From an uncultured Sphingomonadaceae bacterium (GTDB lineage: Bacteria > Pseudomonadota > Alphaproteobacteria > Sphingomonadales > Sphingomonadaceae), in NCBI GenBank assembly GCA_947499975.1, contig CANMQE010000002.1:558001-622000 (forward strand): a DNA stretch of 64,000 nucleotides. The letters run 5' to 3'. The position numbers and the translations under genes are program-made. The notes under the pieces are model-generated. The model searched no databases and was not told the origin of the DNA. It saw nothing but the letters and a program-made list of their open reading frames with translations. Numbering within the stretch: the stretch's first letter is position 1; every line of letters starts with the position of its first letter. Below are positions 47,046 to 56,344 of this stretch, piece after piece.

Positions 47046-47585
47046 ATGCGTTTTTGCCTCACCCTTCTGCTTGGAACTGCGCTGGCGGCTTGTTCGCCCT
47101 CTTCGGATGAACCGACGCCGGAGGATGCTTCGACGCAAGAATCTTCCCCGATGCCGGTAGAACCAGATGGAGGCATCGGCGACGGCGCCGGTCCGCCTGA
47201 CGCCAGCGGCGAGGGGGACGAGAGCGGGCAGGCAGGCACAATGCCTTCCGCCATGATCGGCGACTGGCACATCAACGCGCTGGATCGCGCCCCGACAGCG
47301 CAGGATTGCGACGACCGATTGCGCGGAACGGTGGAATACGATCGCCTGATTACCGTTCGTGATGGCGGATACAGCTACTTCGAAACCGGCGGACGGATCG
47401 AGACGGTGCATCGCCGCACCGACAGCATGATCGATGCGACGTTCGATACCACCTACGCCGATACGCCGACTTCCGAGCGCCGCGATTTCGCGCTGCAGGA
47501 TAACGGCACCCTGGCCATCAATATTGACGATGGCGATGGCACGCCGGAAGTCACCGAATATGTGCGCTGCCCCGGCAGCGGCTGA
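47046..47585 (+). CDS. putative lipoprotein, unknown
   Basis: 179 aa with signal MRFCLTLLLGTALAAC, lipidation Cys near residue 16, an acidic/Pro/Gly-rich linker (about 18-65), then a small domain (MIGDWHINALDRAPTAQDCD..., DDRLRGTVEYDRLITVR) with a C-terminal Cys. It starts 11 nt after mmsA and ends before mmsB, so it is in the valine block but has no known place in the pathway. No homologous family recognised. Confidence 0.65.
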   Translation: MRFCLTLLLGTALAACSPSSDEPTPEDASTQESSPMPVEPDGGIGDGAGPPDASGEGDESGQAGTMPSAMIGDWHINALDRAPTAQDCDDRLRGTVEYDRLITVRDGGYSYFETGGRIETVHRRTDSMIDATFDTTYADTPTSERRDFALQDNGTLAINIDDGDGTPEVTEYVRCPGSG

Positions 47586-47606
47586 TAAGGATTGAGAGAG
47601 CAGACT

Positions 47607-48479
47607 ATGAAAATTGCATTCATTGGCCTTGGCAACATGGGCGGCGGCATGGCCGCAAACCTGGCGAAGGCAGGACACACCGTTCGTGCATTCGATCTTT
47701 CCGAAGAGGCGCTGGGCAAGGCGAAGGAAGCGGGCTGCGAGACATTCTCCACTGCTTCGGAGGCCTGCGCAGGGGTGGAGGCGGTCGTTTCCATGCTGCC
47801 CAATGGCCAGATCGTGAAGAGCGTATACCAGTCGGACGTGATCGGCCATGCCCCCGGCGATGCCGTGCTGATCGATTGCTCCACCATCGATGTTGCCACC
47901 GCGCGCGACGTGATCGCGGCAGCCGAGGAGGCCGGGCACGACATGGTCGATTCCCCCGTCTCCGGCGGTATTGCCGCGGCAGAGGGCGGCACGCTCACCT
48001 TCATGGTGGGCGGCAGCGAGACAGCGTTCAAGCGGGCAGAAGCCGTCCTGGCAGACATGGGCAAGGCGGTGATCCATGCAGGTGATGCCGGCAACGGGCA
48101 GGCCGCCAAGATCTGCAACAACATGCTGCTGGCGGTGCAGATGATCGGCACGGCAGAAGCGTTCAAGATGGCCGAGAAGCTGGGCCTCGATCCGCAGACC
48201 TTCTACGACATTTCCTCGGTCAGCTCGGGCCAGTGCTGGAGCATGACGAGCTATTGCCCGGTGCCCGGCGTCGGCCCGCAGTCGCCTGCCGACAATGATT
48301 ACAAGGGCGGCTTTGCCACGGCGCTGATGCTGAAGGATCTGAAGCTGGCGATGGATGCCGCCGCCACCGCGCATATCAGCCCGCGCATCGGCGCGCTGGC
48401 GAAGGAGCTTTACGAAGCCTTCGACGGTTCGGGCAATGGCAGCCGCGATTTCTCCGCGATCATCACCGAATACGACTGA
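47607..48479 (+). CDS. mmsB: 3-hydroxyisobutyrate dehydrogenase
   Basis: 290 aa. N-terminal NAD site IAFIGLGNMGGGMAANLAKAG, the DSPVSGG loop and catalytic Lys in NGQAAKICNNMLL. It oxidises 3-hydroxyisobutyrate to methylmalonate semialdehyde, the substrate of MmsA. It starts at ATG 47607; a start at 47592 lacks a ribosome site, whereas GAGAGAG precedes 47607. Confidence 0.95.
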   Translation: MKIAFIGLGNMGGGMAANLAKAGHTVRAFDLSEEALGKAKEAGCETFSTASEACAGVEAVVSMLPNGQIVKSVYQSDVIGHAPGDAVLIDCSTIDVATARDVIAAAEEAGHDMVDSPVSGGIAAAEGGTLTFMVGGSETAFKRAEAVLADMGKAVIHAGDAGNGQAAKICNNMLLAVQMIGTAEAFKMAEKLGLDPQTFYDISSVSSGQCWSMTSYCPVPGVGPQSPADNDYKGGFATALMLKDLKLAMDAAATAHISPRIGALAKELYEAFDGSGNGSRDFSAIITEYD

Positions 48480-48568
48480 CGCGTCAGGAACCGATATCAC
48501 CCTCAATCGCCTCTAACGGAGCGGGGCAGTGAAAACTTGCGCGCCCTTGCAACGATCAAGGAGTGTGA

Positions 48569-49927
48569 ATGTCTGCCAGCTGCCCCGATTTCGATACCTT
48601 CATGGAAGGCGTGAAGAAGCGCAATCCCGGACAGGACGAGTTCGTCCAGGCCGTGCATGAAGTCTCCCACGACATTTTCGACTGGATCGAGGACAAGCAC
48701 GAATATCACGAGGCGGAGATCCTGCGCCGCATGGCGGAGCCGGACCGGATCGTGTCTTTCCGCGTGTGCTGGGAGGATGACGACCACAACATCCGCGTGG
48801 AACGCGGCTGGCGCGTACAGAACAACAACGCCATCGGCCCCTACAAGGGTGGACTGCGTTTTCACCCTTCGGTTACGGAAAGCGTGCTGAAGTTCCTGGC
48901 GTTCGAGCAGACGTTCAAGAACTCGCTCACCGGCCTGCCCATGGGCGGCGGCAAGGGCGGGTCAAACTTCAATCCCAAGGGCAAGAGCGAGGCCGAAGTC
49001 ATGCGCTTCTGCCAGAGCTTCATGACCGAACTCTATCGCCACATCGGCACCGACGTGGATGTGCCCGCTGGCGACATCGGCGTTGGCAGCCGGGAAATCG
49101 GCTACCTGTTCGGCCAGTACAAGCGGATAACCGGCCGATGGGAAGGCGTGCTGACCGGCAAGGCCAGCGAATACGGCGGATCTGCCGTCCGGGTGGAGGC
49201 GACGGGATATGGCGCCGTGCATTTCCTGCAGAACATGCTGGACGGTATCGACCGTGACATGGAGGGGCAGAAGGTCATCATCTCGGGCTCCGGCAATGTC
49301 GCCCTGCACGCGGCGGAAAAGCTGATCGACCTGGGCGCAAAGGTGCTCACCCTTTCCGACAGCGATGGCTGCATTCACGATCCCGACGGGCTGGATGCGG
49401 ACAAGCTGCAATGGGTGAAGGAGCTGAAGCTGGAGCGACGCGGCCGTATCAGCGAATATGCTGACAAGTTCTCTTCCGCGTCCTTCACGGAGGATGGCAA
49501 GCCGTGGGACGTGGATGCCGACATCGCCATGCCCTGCGCTACCCAGAACGAGATCGGCGAGGAAGAGGCCAAGTCGCTGGCGGACAATGGCCTTTGCGCG
49601 CTGGTGGAAGGGGCGAACATGCCCACCACCGTCGATGCGGTGGAGATCCTGCGCGAAGCCAAGGTTCTCTACGCACCCGGCAAGGCGGCCAATGCAGGCG
49701 GTGTTGCCGTATCGGGGCTGGAGATGAGCCAGAATGCCGAACGGGTCAGCTGGGAGCGCGGCAAGCTGGAGGACATGCTGGCAGACCTGATGCGCGACAT
49801 TCACGGCAAGTGCGTGGAATACGGGCAGCAGGACGGGAAGGACGGCTACATCGATTACCCCAAGGGCGCGAATATCGCCGGTTTCAAGAAGGTCGCCGAT
49901 GCGATGCTGGCCTTCGGCGTGGTGTAG
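48569..49927 (+). CDS. gdhA: NADP-specific glutamate dehydrogenase
   Basis: 452 aa, hexameric small type. GGLRFHPSVTESVLKFLAFEQ, LPMGGGKGGSNFNPKGKSE with the catalytic Lys, DIGVGSREIGYLFGQYK and GSGNVALHAAEKLIDLG (Rossmann) are visible. It links 2-oxoglutarate and glutamate. Placed next to branched-chain degradation, it could recycle transamination nitrogen, though it is usually biosynthetic. A single gene with AAGGAG before the ATG. Confidence 0.95.
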   Translation: MSASCPDFDTFMEGVKKRNPGQDEFVQAVHEVSHDIFDWIEDKHEYHEAEILRRMAEPDRIVSFRVCWEDDDHNIRVERGWRVQNNNAIGPYKGGLRFHPSVTESVLKFLAFEQTFKNSLTGLPMGGGKGGSNFNPKGKSEAEVMRFCQSFMTELYRHIGTDVDVPAGDIGVGSREIGYLFGQYKRITGRWEGVLTGKASEYGGSAVRVEATGYGAVHFLQNMLDGIDRDMEGQKVIISGSGNVALHAAEKLIDLGAKVLTLSDSDGCIHDPDGLDADKLQWVKELKLERRGRISEYADKFSSASFTEDGKPWDVDADIAMPCATQNEIGEEEAKSLADNGLCALVEGANMPTTVDAVEILREAKVLYAPGKAANAGGVAVSGLEMSQNAERVSWERGKLEDMLADLMRDIHGKCVEYGQQDGKDGYIDYPKGANIAGFKKVADAMLAFGVV

Positions 49928-50035
49928 GCCGGGAGGCAGTCAGGCGGACCGTCAGGGAGATTGGCGGCGGGGCAGCTTTGCCCTTTATACCTTTGAACCT
50001 TTATACAAGGCCCGCGCGGGCCTATCTGGAGAGAC

Positions 50036-50821
50036 ATGACAGATTACAGCAACATTCTCGTAGAACAGCGCGATGCAGTCACCCTCGTCACGCTCAACCG
50101 CCCAGACGCGCTGAACGCGCTGAACACGGGCGTCCTTGCCGAACTGATCGATGCCTATGCCGCGTTCGATGCCGACGACAGCCAGCGCTGCCTCGTGCTC
50201 ACGGGCTCTGGCGACAAGGCGTTTGCCGCCGGTGCCGATATCAAGGAGATGGCGGACAAGCCCTCTGCCGAGATGTACGCGCAGGATTTCTTCTCCGGCT
50301 GGACGGAAGATTTCGCCCGCCGCACCCGCAAGCCGTGGATCGCGGCGGTGAACGGCTTTGCCCTTGGCGGTGGCTGCGAGGTTGCCATGATGGCCGACTT
50401 CATCATCGCCAGCGAGAACGCAAAATTCGGCCAGCCCGAGATCAAGCTGGGCGTATTGCCGGGCATGGGCGGTTCGCAGCGCCTCACCCGCGCCGTGGGC
50501 AAGTCCAAGGCGATGGACCTGTGCCTGACGGGGCGGATGATGGATGCAGAAGAGGCGGAGCGCAGCGGCCTCGTGGCGCGCGTCGTGCCGCATGACGAGT
50601 TGATGACCGAGGCGATGAAGGCCGCAACGGCCATCGCCGGAATGGCCCCGCTTGCCGCCATCGCCAACAAGGAAGCGGTAGATGCCGCGTTTGAAACGAC
50701 GCTGGACCAGGGGCTTAAGCACGAACGCCGCCTGTTCCAGGTGCTGGCCGGCACCGAGGACAAGACGGAAGGCATGAAGGCCTTTGTCGAGAAGCGCGAA
50801 GCGAAGTGGACGGGGCGTTAG
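50036..50821 (+). CDS. enoyl-CoA hydratase
   Basis: 261 aa crotonase. Oxyanion hole text [13 protein letters not shown] and [14 protein letters not shown] with the two catalytic acids in the usual places (GCEVAMMAD and [15 protein letters not shown]). EchA-type specificity for short chains is common. It may hydrate methacrylyl-CoA for MmsB's pathway. GGAGAG lies 5 nt before the ATG. Its 3' end overlaps a small membrane gene by 16 nt. Confidence 0.92.
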   Translation: MTDYSNILVEQRDAVTLVTLNRPDALNALNTGVLAELIDAYAAFDADDSQRCLVLTGSGDKAFAAGADIKEMADKPSAEMYAQDFFSGWTEDFARRTRKPWIAAVNGFALGGGCEVAMMADFIIASENAKFGQPEIKLGVLPGMGGSQRLTRAVGKSKAMDLCLTGRMMDAEEAERSGLVARVVPHDELMTEAMKAATAIAGMAPLAAIANKEAVDAAFETTLDQGLKHERRLFQVLAGTEDKTEGMKAFVEKREAKWTGR

Positions 50822-51066
50822 TCAAAAGCCTGGCGGTCGTCGCTATCGGTGTCTTCCTCCTGCGCGTCGGCTGGAACAACTGGCGGCATCGCCATGATGA
50901 TCGGGCGATACCGTGGCTGGAGCGCGAAATGCTCGGCTTCACGGATGAAAAGCCATTACCGCGCACGGGTTTCGACCGGGCCTCGCGCTATGCGCAGGCC
51001 GCGCTCGGTCTTGGACTTGGCAGCTTCCTCGCGGTCGCCGGACTGGCGGGGTTTCTTACCCTGTAG
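50806..51066 (+). CDS. small two-helix membrane protein, unknown
   Basis: 86 aa from a GTG inside the end of the hydratase gene. Hydrophobic helices at about 6-21 and 68-85 surround a charged middle segment ([20 protein letters not shown]). Ends 10 nt inside the convergent manA gene. No family recognised; it is open and protein-like but evidence is thin. Confidence 0.5.
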   Translation: MDGALVKSLAVVAIGVFLLRVGWNNWRHRHDDRAIPWLEREMLGFTDEKPLPRTGFDRASRYAQAALGLGLGSFLAVAGLAGFLTL

Positions 51067-51901
51067 GCGCTGTTACCAGCGCCTTTCCTTCCGGCGCGAA
51101 GGTTATGCTGGCGAGGTCCGGCGCGTAGGCGCATTCGCCCGGCCCGGCAATCGCCTCGCCCGCCACCAGCACTTGGCCCGACAGGGGTAGCACCAGCACG
51201 GGCTGGGAATAGCTGTAGAGTTGCGCTTCGTCCGGCACGCCTGCCACCAGGTCGATACGGAAGAACGGCCCGTCCACCAGCATGGCGCTGCCGCTAACGG
51301 GCAGGCGCTGGTGCAGGGTGGTGTCGTAAGGTTTCCCACTGGCAACGGCCATTCCGCGTTCCAGGTGTAATTCGCGCGGACGGCCGTAATCATACAGGCG
51401 ATAGGTGATGTCGGTGTTCTGCTGCACTTCCACGATGGAGCAGCCCGCACCGATGGCATGCACGGTGCCTGCCGGGATGTAGAACACATCGCCCGCCTGC
51501 ACTTCGAACCAGGTCATCAGGCTTTCGATCGTGCCATCCATCGCGGCCTTGCGCATGGCATCGGCATCAAGCGGTTCGTTGAAACCAATGCCGAGCGATG
51601 CGCCCGGCTCTGCCGCCACCACCACCCAGCATTCATCCTTGCCGGTCGTGCCTTCGCCAAGGGCGCGGGCCTGTTCCTCGTTCGGGTGACACTGGACGGA
51701 AAGCTTCTCGCTGGTGAACATGTATTTCACCAGCAGTTCCGAAAGCGCTGGCGGGGTATCGAACCAGATCTCCCCTACGCGAACCCCCTCGGGCACCACG
51801 AAGGGTGGCGGCAGCGATTCGCGGCCCCAGACCTTTTCGACAATATGGGTCGAAAGCACCATCGACGGTTCAATTTTCGAAACGAACATGAGACTGGCCA
51901 T
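51056..51901 (-). CDS. manA: class I mannose-6-phosphate isomerase
   Basis: 281 aa from ATG 51901. Metal-site text QCHPNEEQARALGEG and the catalytic region IPAGTVHAIGAGCSIVEVQQNTDITYRLYDYGRPRELH in order mark ManA, in the short bacterial form of about 250-300 residues. It interconverts fructose-6-P and mannose-6-P for polysaccharide precursors. Convergent with the small membrane gene (11-bp overlap). Confidence 0.9.
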   Translation of the reverse strand: MASLMFVSKIEPSMVLSTHIVEKVWGRESLPPPFVVPEGVRVGEIWFDTPPALSELLVKYMFTSEKLSVQCHPNEEQARALGEGTTGKDECWVVVAAEPGASLGIGFNEPLDADAMRKAAMDGTIESLMTWFEVQAGDVFYIPAGTVHAIGAGCSIVEVQQNTDITYRLYDYGRPRELHLERGMAVASGKPYDTTLHQRLPVSGSAMLVDGPFFRIDLVAGVPDEAQLYSYSQPVLVLPLSGQVLVAGEAIAGPGECAYAPDLASITFAPEGKALVTAPTG

Positions 51902-52030
51902 ACGCCTCAATGCTTTTCAATCCTTTAACCATACTGGCCGGCCTCTCCATTTCCTCGCCGGTCTAGACGCTTGTTTGGAAAAGGTCAGCCCCGCAAAAAC
52001 ACCTCGCGCAATGTTGCGCTGCAACCTAGG

Positions 52031-52858
52031 ATGCACGGCGTGAACGGGGACACGGCCTTGCTTCTGCCGGTACTGGCATTGCTGCTTGCAGGGGCAGGCG
52101 CGGGCTTTGCGGGCGGATTGTTCGGCATCGGCGGCGGCTTCGTGGTGGTTCCCGCGCTGGTGCTGATCCTGCCGCTGCTGGGCACTGCGCCAGATCAGGT
52201 GACCCACGTTGCCGTGGGCACCAGCCTTGCCACCATCATTTTCACCTCGCTGCGATCGGTTCGCAGCCATGCCCGGCGCGGCGCGGTGGACGTGAGTGTA
52301 CTGAAAAGCTGGGCGCCCTGGGTGGTGGGCGGCACGGTGCTGGGCACATGGATCGCCAATCTCGTCAGCTCCGCCACGCTGGCGCTGATCTTCGGTGTGG
52401 GCGTGCTGGCCTTTGCTGTCCATTTCCTCAGTCCCCGCGTGCACGACAGGCAATTGGCCGATACCATGCCGGGCGGGATTATTCGCGCCAGCCTCGCGAG
52501 CGGCCTGGGGCTGCTGTCGTCCCTCTTGGGCATTGGCGGCGGCACCATCACCACCATGACGATGACCCTGTGCGGCACCAGCATCCACCGCGCCATCGGC
52601 ACCGCCAGCGGCATGGGCGCGATCATCGCCGTTCCTGCCACCATCGGCTTCATGCTGATCGGACTGGACCAGACGGGCCTGCCGTGGGGCTCTGCCGGAT
52701 ATGTAAACTGGCCCGCGGCTTTGGGCGTGATCGTCACCAGCGTGATGTTCGCGCCGCTGGGCGTGGCGCTGGCACACAGGCTTTCGCCCGCGCTGCTGCG
52801 GCGTGTATTCGGCATTTACCTCGTCTTCGTCGGCGTTACGATGGTAGCGAGTTCTTGA
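52031..52858 (+). CDS. TauE/SafE-family sulfite or sulfonate-type exporter
   Basis: 275 aa from ATG 52031. Eight hydrophobic helices in two inverted halves, each with a GGLFGIGGG or SLLGIGGGT motif (FAGGLFGIGGGFVVVPAL; LSSLLGIGGGTITTM). TauE/SafE exporters carry sulfite, sulfoacetate or similar organoanions. Followed 14 nt later by the NHL gene and then a sulfotransferase-like gene, which could mean a sulfur-linked theme. Confidence 0.88.
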   Translation: MHGVNGDTALLLPVLALLLAGAGAGFAGGLFGIGGGFVVVPALVLILPLLGTAPDQVTHVAVGTSLATIIFTSLRSVRSHARRGAVDVSVLKSWAPWVVGGTVLGTWIANLVSSATLALIFGVGVLAFAVHFLSPRVHDRQLADTMPGGIIRASLASGLGLLSSLLGIGGGTITTMTMTLCGTSIHRAIGTASGMGAIIAVPATIGFMLIGLDQTGLPWGSAGYVNWPAALGVIVTSVMFAPLGVALAHRLSPALLRRVFGIYLVFVGVTMVASS

Positions 52859-52872
52859 AACGGGAGACAGAC

Positions 52873-54093
52873 ATGATGCGCGCATTCACGATCGGTACCG
52901 CCTTTGCCGCCCTTGCCATTCCCTCCGCCCCGGCACTGGCCGATGCGCTGGTGGAAGTGGATGCAGAGCATGTGAACGAGAATGTGCCCATGCCCACCTT
53001 CGCAGTGGATGCCAGCTGGCCACGCCTGCCGGAGGACATGATCCTGGGTCAGGCGCCGGGCCTGGCGGTGGACAGGGATGACAATATCTGGGTGCTCAAC
53101 AGGCCTAATTCTCTCGGCTTCAGCGATGTCGGCGCGGACAACGGGCAAAGCGTAGCCTGCTGCAGTGCGCCGCCGCATGTCCTGCAGTTCGATCAGGATG
53201 GCAATCTCCTGCGCAGCTGGGGCGGCACCGATCTTGCGCCGGGCAGCAGCACGATGGAAGGCGAGGGTGAAGACGCGCGCGAGGTGGGCGATGAGCAATG
53301 GCCCGCCAATGTCCACGGCCTGTATGTCGATGACGCGCTGAACGTTTGGATCGGCGGCAATGGCGGGGGCGATCACGTGGTGCTGAACTTCACCGCCGAT
53401 GGCGAATTCATCCGCCAGATCGGCAGGCGACAGCAGACCGACGGCAATCTGTCGCAGCAATATCTCGGCAATCCGGCGGACATTCACTACGATGGCGAAA
53501 GCGTGCTGGTGGCCGATGGCTACATCAACAAGCGCATCATCGAATTCGGCGCGGACGATCTGGCATTCGAGCACTTGTGGGGCGCCTATGGCGACCAGCC
53601 GGGCGGCGGCACGCGCGAAGGCGAGTTCGACCAGTCGCAGGCCAACAGCACCGGCGATGGCGGCGCAAATCCCGAAAGCGAGAGCTTCGGCGATATCGTG
53701 CACTGCGTAACGCGCGGGCCGGACAGCACCATCTACGTCTGCGACCGTCGCAACAACCGCGTGCAGGTGTTCCGCGAAACGGCGGACGGTGTGGAGTTCG
53801 TGGAAGACATCGTGATCGCCGATGGCACCGGCGGCACGCGGTCCGCCTCGGACGTGGCCTTCAGCCCCGATGGCAAATACGTCTACGTGGCCGACATGAT
53901 GAACGGCCGCGTATGGATCCTGCTACGCGAAAATCACGAGACCGTCGGCTGGTTCGGCCGCAATGGCCGCTATCCGGGCCAGTTCATCTGGCTGCACAGC
54001 GTGGACGTGGACAGCGAAGGCAATGTCTACACCACCGAAGTCAGCACCGGCAGGCGCGTGCAGCGTTTCGTGATGACGGGCATGAGCGACTGA
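52873..54093 (+). CDS. exported NHL-repeat protein, peptidyl-hydroxyglycine lyase-like
   Basis: 406 aa from ATG 52873. A signal peptide (about 1-23, ending ALADA) is followed by a six-bladed NHL/PAL propeller: blades appear as LAVDRDDNIWVLNR, HGLYVDDALNVWIGG, NPADIHYDGESVLVADGY, CVTRGPDSTIYVCDRRNNR, VAFSPDGKYVYVADMMNG, HSVDVDSEGNVYTTE. The family is named for amidating lyase, but bacterial members are mostly of unknown substrate. Calcium-type Asp-rich loops are visible. Transcribed with the TauE gene. Confidence 0.85.
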   Translation: MMRAFTIGTAFAALAIPSAPALADALVEVDAEHVNENVPMPTFAVDASWPRLPEDMILGQAPGLAVDRDDNIWVLNRPNSLGFSDVGADNGQSVACCSAPPHVLQFDQDGNLLRSWGGTDLAPGSSTMEGEGEDAREVGDEQWPANVHGLYVDDALNVWIGGNGGGDHVVLNFTADGEFIRQIGRRQQTDGNLSQQYLGNPADIHYDGESVLVADGYINKRIIEFGADDLAFEHLWGAYGDQPGGGTREGEFDQSQANSTGDGGANPESESFGDIVHCVTRGPDSTIYVCDRRNNRVQVFRETADGVEFVEDIVIADGTGGTRSASDVAFSPDGKYVYVADMMNGRVWILLRENHETVGWFGRNGRYPGQFIWLHSVDVDSEGNVYTTEVSTGRRVQRFVMTGMSD

Positions 54094-54104
54094 GCACTTC
54101 CGCA

Positions 54105-55097
54105 ATGACGAGCCTTGCCGAAATAGAGCGGGATCCGCGCTGGCTGCCCCATGCGCTGGACATGGCGGGCGGGCGGATGCAGTTCGTGAAGGTGGAGCGG
54201 GCGGTACTTGCGCAGCCCGCTTTCCTCGCGGATTTCCAGCCGCCCTCCGCCGCGCAGGAAGCGTGGGTCTCGTTCGACGACGTGAAGGCCATGCGGCCCG
54301 AAACGGGGCCGCTGCATTTCATCTTTCACACCGCCTTCTGCCGCTCCACCCTGCTGGTGCGCGCGCTGGAGATACCGGGGGTGTCTGCCGGCCTGGCGGA
54401 GCCGGGTATCCTTGCCGCGCTGGCGGGCGCGGGACAAGCGGGGCAATCGCTGGTGAAGCCGGTGTGCGATCTGCTCTCCCGCCCGTGGGCAGCAGGAGAG
54501 GCGGTGTTCGTAAAGCCTACCAATCACGCCAACATGCTGATCCCGGCCCTGCTGGCTGCGCGGCCCGATGCGCGGGCCGTGCTGATGACCAATCCGCTGC
54601 AATCCTTCCTGAAGGCGGTGGACAAGCGCGCGCTGATTGGGCGGCGTTGGGGCAGGCAGCTTTACCTTGAAATGATGGGCTATGCCGGGATGGATCTGGG
54701 CATGAATGGGCGCGAGCAGTTCAGCATGACCGACCTGCAGGCCGCGGGCCTTGCGTGGTTCCTCTCGCAGCGCATGTTCGCCGCGCTTCAGGCCGGGGCG
54801 GAAGGCAACAGGCTGCGCGTACTGGATGGCGATCGGTTCGATGAAAGCCGTGCCGAAACGCTGGAGGCCGTGCTGACGCTGGCTGATGTTCCGTTTGAAC
54901 CGGAAGCGGTAAAGGCGGTGGTGGACGGCCCGCTGTTTCGCAGTCATGCCAAGCTGGGCGGCGAATTTGCAGGCGATGCGCAGGCGGCAAAACCATCCGC
55001 CGCATTCACGCAGGAAGTGGAACAGGTGGGCCAGTGGCTCGGCATGATTGCGCAGCAGGCCGGGGTAACTATCCCGGCCCGCCACACGCTGTTCTGA
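54105..55097 (+). CDS. sulfotransferase-like P-loop protein
   Basis: 330 aa from ATG 54105, 11 nt after the NHL gene. LHFIFHTAFCRSTLLVRALE is a 5'-PSB-loop-like segment as in PAPS-dependent sulfotransferases, with Arg/Ser at the right places; PDARAVLMTNPLQSFL may be the 3'-PB-like strand. The match is partial, so kinase-like or inactive forms are open. If it is a sulfotransferase, the substrate could be processed with the adjacent exporter and NHL lyase-like protein. Confidence 0.65.
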   Translation: MTSLAEIERDPRWLPHALDMAGGRMQFVKVERAVLAQPAFLADFQPPSAAQEAWVSFDDVKAMRPETGPLHFIFHTAFCRSTLLVRALEIPGVSAGLAEPGILAALAGAGQAGQSLVKPVCDLLSRPWAAGEAVFVKPTNHANMLIPALLAARPDARAVLMTNPLQSFLKAVDKRALIGRRWGRQLYLEMMGYAGMDLGMNGREQFSMTDLQAAGLAWFLSQRMFAALQAGAEGNRLRVLDGDRFDESRAETLEAVLTLADVPFEPEAVKAVVDGPLFRSHAKLGGEFAGDAQAAKPSAAFTQEVEQVGQWLGMIAQQAGVTIPARHTLF

Positions 55098-55104
55098 TCG
55101 CCGC

Positions 55105-55317
55105 TTATTGCGCGGCCTGCGCGTCCACTTCGCGCAGGAATATCTCCTCTATCCGCAGTGCAAACACATCGGCGATGCGGAAGGCCAGCGGCAGGGAGGG
55201 ATCGTATTTGCCGGTCTCGATGGCGTTCACGCTCTGGCGGCTGACATCCAGCCGGTCGGCGAGATCCTGCTGGCTCCACTCGCGTTCCGCGCGCAGCACG
55301 CGCAGCCGGTTCTTCAC
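55105..55317 (-). CDS. small XRE-family regulator
   Basis: 70 aa, GTG start (GTGA overlap with the stop of the upstream gene). HTH at about 7-56: LRVLRAEREWSQQDLADRLDVSRQSVNAIETGKYDPSLPL; the rest, FRIADVFALRIEEIFL, is the standard short-XRE tail (MerR/YgiT-like regulators without extra domain). It is the last gene of a leftward set with three membrane proteins, so it is likely self-regulating. Confidence 0.9.
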   Translation of the reverse strand: MKNRLRVLRAEREWSQQDLADRLDVSRQSVNAIETGKYDPSLPLAFRIADVFALRIEEIFLREVDAQAAQ

Positions 55318-55919
55318 TGCGGTTCTCCTGCATCGCGCTGGCGGAACTCGGTCCACGCCATGCCGACGCCAAGCCCCATGGCCCAGGCAGGGAACACCCA
55401 CCATGCCCAGATATGCGGCACCAGGCCAAAGGTTTCCAGGAAGCCCCAGCCGGTGCCGATCACCAGTACCAGCGCCAGGCCCACCATCGATGCCTGCACG
55501 GCGCGGTGGCGCTGATATTCGTCCGCCTCCTCCGCCAGGTAGCGCATCATCGCCCAGATCATGCCGAAAGCGGGCAGCATGGGCAGAATGGCCAGCGCCC
55601 AAATCAACGGCGAAGCGTCAGGAATGTAATTGGTGGCCGCGCCAGCCGCGATCATGGCGATGGCGTAAAGCGCGCTCGCGCCCAGAAAGCGGCGGTTATA
55701 CCGACGCACCGCCGTCGTCACCGCGCCGCGATCCTCCATCCGCTGCATCGCCGCCTTCACCATCGGCACCAGCAGAACGCAGTTCAGCGCAATCAGGATC
55801 AGGGGTATGGGCTGCTCCAGCGCGCCGGTGATGGAAAGGACGAAGATCAGCGCCATGTTCGCCGCGAACATGCCTGCCCACAGGCCGGGTTTCGCGCCCC
55901 TTCTGGTAGCATTATCCAT
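55314..55919 (-). CDS. membrane protein with WGFLET motif, paralogue A
   Basis: 201 aa from ATG 55919 (4-nt overlap with the upstream gene). Six hydrophobic helices. The C-terminal part reads GTGWGFLETFGLVPHIWAWWVFPAW, closely like that of the next gene upstream (WGFLETYLPVPH). A helix-linking EADEYQRHRAVQASM also has a match there. Small XRE genes with such membrane genes are common in sphingomonads but have no known function. Confidence 0.8.
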   Translation of the reverse strand: MDNATRRGAKPGLWAGMFAANMALIFVLSITGALEQPIPLILIALNCVLLVPMVKAAMQRMEDRGAVTTAVRRYNRRFLGASALYAIAMIAAGAATNYIPDASPLIWALAILPMLPAFGMIWAMMRYLAEEADEYQRHRAVQASMVGLALVLVIGTGWGFLETFGLVPHIWAWWVFPAWAMGLGVGMAWTEFRQRDAGEPQ

Positions 55920-56344
55920 CACACGCATTCCCCCGCGCTGCCCATCGTCATCTTGTTGTAAAACGCGCCCACGCCGATGCCGAAGAACCAGATCGTCGGC
56001 CACCAGAAGGCGGCGACATGCGGCACGGGCAGATAGGTTTCCAGAAAGCCCCAGACTGCCGCCGCCGTCAGCGCGATGCCCGTCGCCACCATCACCTGCC
56101 GCACGTAAAGCAGGCGCAGGAACTCGTCCCGCTCCTCTATGATGAGGCGGGCGAAGATCCAGAACACGGCAGCAAAGGAAATGCCCGGCAGGGCAGCCAG
56201 CAAATAGGCCGGCAGCCCCGACATGCCCTGATCCTCGATCAGTATTTCTGCAGCGAACAGCGATGCGAGATAGATCACCATCGCCAGCGCCACACGCAGC
56301 AGATAGCGGCGCGCTTCAGGCTTTTTGCGGAACCGCGAAAACAT
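55919..56344 (-). CDS. membrane protein with WGFLET motif, paralogue B
   Basis: 141 aa from ATG 56344. Four hydrophobic helices and the motif AAVWGFLETYLPVPHVAAFWW. RDEFLRLLYVRQVM corresponds to EYQRHRAVQASM of paralogue A. Overlaps both neighbours by 1-4 nt. It appears to be a shorter copy lacking A's first two helices. Function is unknown. Confidence 0.8.
   Translation of the reverse strand: MFSRFRKKPEARRYLLRVALAMVIYLASLFAAEILIEDQGMSGLPAYLLAALPGISFAAVFWIFARLIIEERDEFLRLLYVRQVMVATGIALTAAAVWGFLETYLPVPHVAAFWWPTIWFFGIGVGAFYNKMTMGSAGECV

Noticed and set aside
52348..54093. Long frame extending upstream of the NHL gene
   Set aside because: The upstream part is antisense-like shadow of the TauE gene; the signal peptide and ribosome site fix the start at 52873.
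55105..55317. XRE gene with the membrane genes as a toxin-antitoxin pair
   Set aside because: The partner proteins are multi-helix with a shared motif rather than a small toxin, and there is no HigB/HipA/RelE-type partner.
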